From positions 248,001 through 312,000 of the forward strand of contig JALRME010000018.1 in the NCBI GenBank assembly GCA_026120035.1: a stretch of DNA of 64,000 nucleotides, given 5' to 3'. The notes under the pieces were generated by a model that saw nothing but the letters and a program-made list of their open reading frames with translations, made no database searches and was not told the DNA's origin. The translations under genes and the position numbers were made by a program. The first letter of the stretch is position 1. The number at the start of each line of letters is the position of its first letter. This document shows positions 60,306-64,000 of the stretch, in pieces. Source of the DNA: Coleophoma eucalyptorum (Eukaryota; Ascomycota; Leotiomycetes; Helotiales; Dermateaceae).

Positions 60306-62486
60306 TCATCTTGTCGAAACCGTAGCTTTATCTAGACGAGTGTTGATGGCTCCCAGGAGAATTTTCTGATAAACCTCTACAGATTGGTCTGGTATTTCTT
60401 TGAAGGTCGTAGTATCAACCATCTAGAATATTAATCAGTATGTGATCCATACCCGTATGCTATGTAGTGGTGGACACTCACATCGCGAATATCATGTTCC
60501 TTTTTGAGTTCATCGTCTAGATGTTTTAGGTATCTTTCAGCGGTTGGGCTGTCACCAATTTGCAGGAACTGGATTCCGATATGTTTCAACGGCATATAGA
60601 TGTCGTCTAACTTTCTGGCAAAATTTATGATGAAATCTTCAGTATCGTCGTCTCCATCGTCTTCTCCATCAGTAATGATGATGATGTTGAGGCCTTTCGG
60701 TTCTTTCACTGGTTTCTTCTGCTTCTTGGCTTGAAAATATTCCATATAGTTGGCAAGATATGGGCCTAAGATCTTCGAGAGGACCGGCTGAAAATATGTA
60801 CCGCCATTACCCTTGGCAAGGTCGACTTGAGCGAGGAGATCCAGAATTTCTTGTCCCGTTTTGAGATTGGTTCTCTCAAGTTCATTGTCCACAATAAAGT
60901 GTATATCAACTCCATCTTCATCGTAATCGGCGGCTATCTGACCAACGCGTTCCAAACTTTGAGTCAAAAGCTCCCAACGAGTGATCGTATTATCTCTGCC
61001 TGAGTTCGAAGTACTTTTGGCTGGTAATTGCATAGAACCTGTATCATCAATTATAAAGATGGTATTGTATTGAGAAAGTATTCCTAAGGAAGTAGGGTCG
61101 TCCCTATTTTCACCGGGTGGTGTTGGAGGGGGGGCTGGCACCACTGGCAAAAGTCGCGTTGGTGTACGAGGAGCCAAAGTGATTTCGGGAATAGCTAGAC
61201 GTCTCTGTATCATTTCAATGATCTCCAATGAACTCAAACGTTGCTCATCCGCATTTCGAAACTTGACCATGGTTCGATGATCTGCATCGATTGGTGTCGA
61301 AACCACAAACTCTTTGAAGGCAGAGCTAGCGGACTCTCGAGTGACCTTGAATTCATGTAAGCCTATGCAGAGATAGAATAAAGGGGTATAAATACCACAA
61401 GAGAAGGCCCATCACGCTTCCCCTCATTGAAAATCTTGATGTCGATATTGTTGTCTCTCACGATGTGTCTGAACATAGCCACATGATTTGTCATATTAGG
61501 CGACCAAGTTCTCATCTCATTCAAAAAGCCCGTCGATACCCGACTGAAGGTAACACTCGATACAAGGCCTGCAAGTTGACCCATATAATTGGCATTGGAG
61601 CTTCCCTCAAATGGCGTTCCGAAGAAAGAAATGCCATATAAAAGAGGCTGGATGAATTCATGCTCTGGTTTTGGGTTGGGCTTCTTGAACGCAAGTAAGA
61701 CAGCCTATTAACGTTAAATTCATACTTTTGGAAGAATGTTCACAGGCGTATCAACTTACCTGCATTACAACAAGACCACCTAAGCTGTGGCAGACAAAGA
61801 ATATAGGACGAGTGGTACCCTGCGTAGAACAAGTCAATTAAACCCCTTGGTAAGAGTCGAGTCACCTACTGATGGACGATCAAGCCGAACATCCTTTAGG
61901 ATTGATTCTGCTGCCAGCTCTGTATTGCCAGCCTCACCTCCTTTAAGTACGCGCGCGTCGTAACCGATTGTTGAGAATCGACCTCTAAGTCCTGAATCCC
62001 GACACGTATTCGGAAATGAGTCTCGTGGCCACATATGCCCGGTTACATCAGATACAAACGAATTATAGGCATGCCCACCAAGCCCGTGGATAAAATAAAG
62101 ACTGCTTGTGATTAGTGTTTAATCAAAACGGAGGGTAAGAACCGAAGCACTTACTCGAACTGTGGATTCTCATGCTCGGCGAGAATAGTTGATCCATAGA
62201 ACTTGATGTTGACCTGGACCTTGGCATGTTCCCCACCTCCATGCATAGGATAAATTTCCTGCTCATTAAGCTTGTGTACAGCCGCTTTTGAAATTGTTTC
62301 GTTCTTGAAGCTAATAGTGGTGCAAAGACGATTCTCGGCGGACTTTTGTGGGTCGAGTACTAAGGAATGCACCTTGAAAACTTGGCTCCTGAATCGTGCC
62401 TGGACAAAAGCCTCTAGATCTTCCTTTCGTGTTGAACTTGGCAGATTACGAACCGCAACCGCGGACATCAACGGTTGCTCAGCCAT
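60306..62486 (-). CDS. RRM-like + SesB-like alpha/beta hydrolase + VWA domain protein
   Basis: Exons 62486-62155, 62101-61870, 61819-61760, 61704-61396, 61345-60482 and 60422-60306 encode 637 residues. Residues 1-95 look like an RRM fold (SAVAVRNLPSSTRKEDLEAF, then CTTISFKNETISKAAVHKL). Residues 110-340 form a lipase-like hydrolase of the type seen at the front of fungal NOD-like receptors: HGLGGHAYNSF, HMWPRDSFP, nucleophile Ser200 in VCHSLGGLVV, FFGTPFEGS, VTRESASS and His334 in ADHRTMVKF. After a Pro-rich linker comes a VWA domain with a complete MIDAS: Asp411-x-Thr413-x-Ser415, Thr494 (GNGGTYF), Asp537 (ITDGED). No NACHT or repeat domain follows. No signal peptide is present, so it is probably cytosolic. 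A role in immune-type sensing or cell death is inference from the hydrolase family only. Confidence 0.85.
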
Positions 62487-62962
62487 GTAATTTAGAGTGT
62501 GGGATTTATGTAACTATGCGCGAGTAACGAAGACTTGGAAGACTGGAGAGGGAGATCAGAGGGAAATAAACCGCCCAAGCTTTGCAGAGCCTCATCTGTA
62601 AACAGGCATAAGCCACTCTCGTTGTGTCAGATTCATATTCTTCTGCCTTTTTGGACACCGATATAGTATTTTCTGATTGGTCCAATGATTAGCAGGCTCA
62701 GCCAGCCATAGAGTGGTAAGCGGTATACAGTTGTTATTCCTTTTCCCATGCCGAAATAGGGTTTACAATAACGCAGCCCACCCAAAGCAGTCTCGGTCTC
62801 CGATTTGCATGTGCCCAAAAAGCGCAACTCGGGGGTTGAGAGACACAAAGATAAGAATCAAGCAACTTGCAAGTTAATTCAGACTCGAAAAGTCGTCAAG
62901 TGCTCTTCCCGCAAATAGGAAATAGGCATTGCATAAGTCGAAATGGCAACAACCTTTGAAGT

Positions 62963-63012
62963 GGCGAAGGCGACAGGCAAATGCGCCTTCGATACGCCTT
63001 CGATGTGCCTTC
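62963..63012 (+). repeat. CGCCTTCGAT tandem repeat with inverted copy
   Basis: Two exact CGCCTTCGAT copies (62984-62993 and 62995-63004), 11 bp apart, are followed by a partial third, GTGCCTTC. An inverted copy, GCGAAGGCG, lies just upstream at 62964-62972. The arrangement could be clustered factor-binding sites or could form a stem-loop. Confidence 0.7.
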
Positions 63013-63092
63013 CCATCAGTATCGATGTGAGCCTTACACAGCCGCCACTTCTGAACCCTTAGAACACAGCAAGCTTCGATGGCTCGAAGGTG

Positions 63093-63099
63093 TATAAAA
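63093..63099 (+). promoter_or_regulatory. TATA box of the esterase gene
   Basis: TATAAAA lies 73 nt before the esterase ATG, a normal spacing for a fungal core promoter. It follows the CGCCTTCGAT repeats by about 90 nt. Confidence 0.6.
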
Positions 63100-63165
63100 T
63101 CGAGAGATCTCTAAAACTAAATCACCCATTTCAAAACATACCAAATAACTGAGTTTGTTGTTACA

Positions 63166-64000
63166 ATGTATCCACTTTCTAGGAGCACAACGTCTGTTTC
63201 GACTTTGACGTTAGGGAAACAGACTCAGCCTTATCTGGAGCCTCGATTTCATCTTCGGATCGCATATTTTATTAGCATATGGTCGTTGAAGGCAGTCCTT
63301 ACTATTGGACTAAAGGCCAGCCGATTCTTTCACAAGAGAAATCCCGATCTTCTTAACCCTATGATAAAATGCTATCCTATACGGCCGAAGCTCAAGAACC
63401 GTATTTTCCGCCCCCCTGGATTAACAAAAGACAAACTTCCATTGTATCTTGATGTCCATGGAGGCGGTTGGGCTACGACAGATCCGGAGACGGATGATGA
63501 GTTCTGTTCGTTCCTTGCCAAACATTTCACCATGGTTGTCGTGTCTGTCAACTATACCAAATCACCAAGGAGCAAATTTCCTACTGCAATGAAAGATGTT
63601 GCTGCGATAGCAAACGCGATTATTCATGATGAGAGTTTGGATATTGACCCGTCGAAGGTCGCTATTGGAGGCTTTTCTGCGGGTGCCAATCTAGCCCTAG
63701 CAGCTTGCCAGACGGATGACTTACGAGGATTAGTTCAAGCTGCCGTCCCTTTCTACCCAGTGTTGGACTTATCGGAAACAAAGACAACGAAACTTGAACG
63801 GCGTTCGAAATATAATGGGTCTGATTTATTAGCTTCCAGCGGCGAATTTCTCTGCTGGGGATATTTACCACATGGCATAGATCTCCAAAATCCTTTGATA
63901 TCGCCGAGCTATGCGAATCCGGGTGACCTTCCCAGGAATGTATATTTTATAGGAGCAGAGTACGATATGCTTTGCTACGAGGCTAAAGCAATGGCTTGCT
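63166..64000 (+). CDS. HSL-type alpha/beta hydrolase (esterase/lipase), 3' end outside window
   Basis: An uninterrupted frame of 278 codons runs off the window end. It belongs to the hormone-sensitive-lipase-like alpha/beta hydrolases, which cleave carboxyl esters. The oxyanion motif HGGGW starts at His98, the nucleophile is Ser171 in GFSAG, and the acid is probably Asp267 in AEYDML; the catalytic His must lie beyond 64000. A helix-like segment (RIAYFISIWSLKAVLTIGL, about residues 30-50) precedes the core and could associate with membrane. The ATG at 63166 fits the TATA box 73 nt upstream. It is divergent from the RRM/hydrolase/VWA gene. The substrate is unknown. Confidence 0.9.
   Translation, partial: MYPLSRSTTSVSTLTLGKQTQPYLEPRFHLRIAYFISIWSLKAVLTIGLKASRFFHKRNPDLLNPMIKCYPIRPKLKNRIFRPPGLTKDKLPLYLDVHGGGWATTDPETDDEFCSFLAKHFTMVVVSVNYTKSPRSKFPTAMKDVAAIANAIIHDESLDIDPSKVAIGGFSAGANLALAACQTDDLRGLVQAAVPFYPVLDLSETKTTKLERRSKYNGSDLLASSGEFLCWGYLPHGIDLQNPLISPSYANPGDLPRNVYFIGAEYDMLCYEAKAMAC

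Larger units (their letters stand above)
62487..63165. other. divergent promoter between two hydrolase genes
   Basis: 679 bp shared by the three-domain protein gene (minus) and the esterase gene (plus). It contains the CGCCTTCGAT tandem repeat and TATAAAA listed below. No coding frame is supported. Confidence 0.65.

Noticed and set aside
1..64000. CRISPR array, operon or ribosome-binding sites
   Set aside because: The window is eukaryotic with spliceosomal introns; no regularly spaced direct repeats with unique spacers were seen.

Overview
The window looks like nuclear DNA of a filamentous ascomycete (Pezizomycotina; Leotiomycetes is my guess from overall feel, not proven). Genes are mostly split by short introns of about 45-125 nt with GTRNGT donors, CTNAC-type branch points and YAG acceptors. 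They are spaced by 0.2-2.3 kb of non-coding DNA, and the families are typical of filamentous fungi: alpha-1,3-glucan synthase, PTH11-like rhodopsin-domain proteins, DUF1996, acid trehalase and laccase. Exon joins were built by hand from splice signals, reading frame and family conservation. I saw no tRNA, rRNA, CRISPR array or intact transposon.

Layout. 0-10 kb: N-terminal part of a laccase (minus), a small secreted protein, the bifunctional histidine enzyme HIS7 with a perfect Gcn4/CPC1 site upstream, then two Rossmann-fold reductase-like genes (NmrA-type and epimerase-type). 10-20 kb: a MATE exporter, a large disordered protein on the minus strand, and an agmatinase-family enzyme with a signal peptide. 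22-33 kb: an 11-exon alpha-1,3-glucan synthase of 2423 residues and a convergent MFS transporter. 34-43 kb: a small basic DUF2462 protein, a 1201-residue protein with an acidic tandem-repeat region, and a flavin monooxygenase. 43-52 kb: a GH65 acid trehalase with a GPI-type tail, an ArfGAP with UBA and polyglutamine regions, and a DUF985 cupin. 53-64 kb: a secreted DUF1996 protein, a PTH11-like membrane protein, a small multi-pass membrane protein, a three-domain protein (RRM-like, SesB-like alpha/beta hydrolase, VWA), and a divergent HSL-type esterase cut by the window edge.

How genes relate. Cell-surface and secreted functions recur: laccase, glucan synthase, trehalase, DUF1996 and the small secreted protein. 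There is no clear biosynthetic cluster, although the two reductase-like genes followed by a MATE exporter lie side by side. The most unusual item is the three-domain protein at 60306-62486. Its RRM-like plus hydrolase front end resembles the effector end of fungal NOD-like receptors, but a VWA metal-binding domain sits where a NACHT/NB-ARC ATPase would be expected. Its divergent neighbour is a second serine hydrolase, and the shared 680-bp promoter carries tandem and inverted copies of CGCCTTCGAT.
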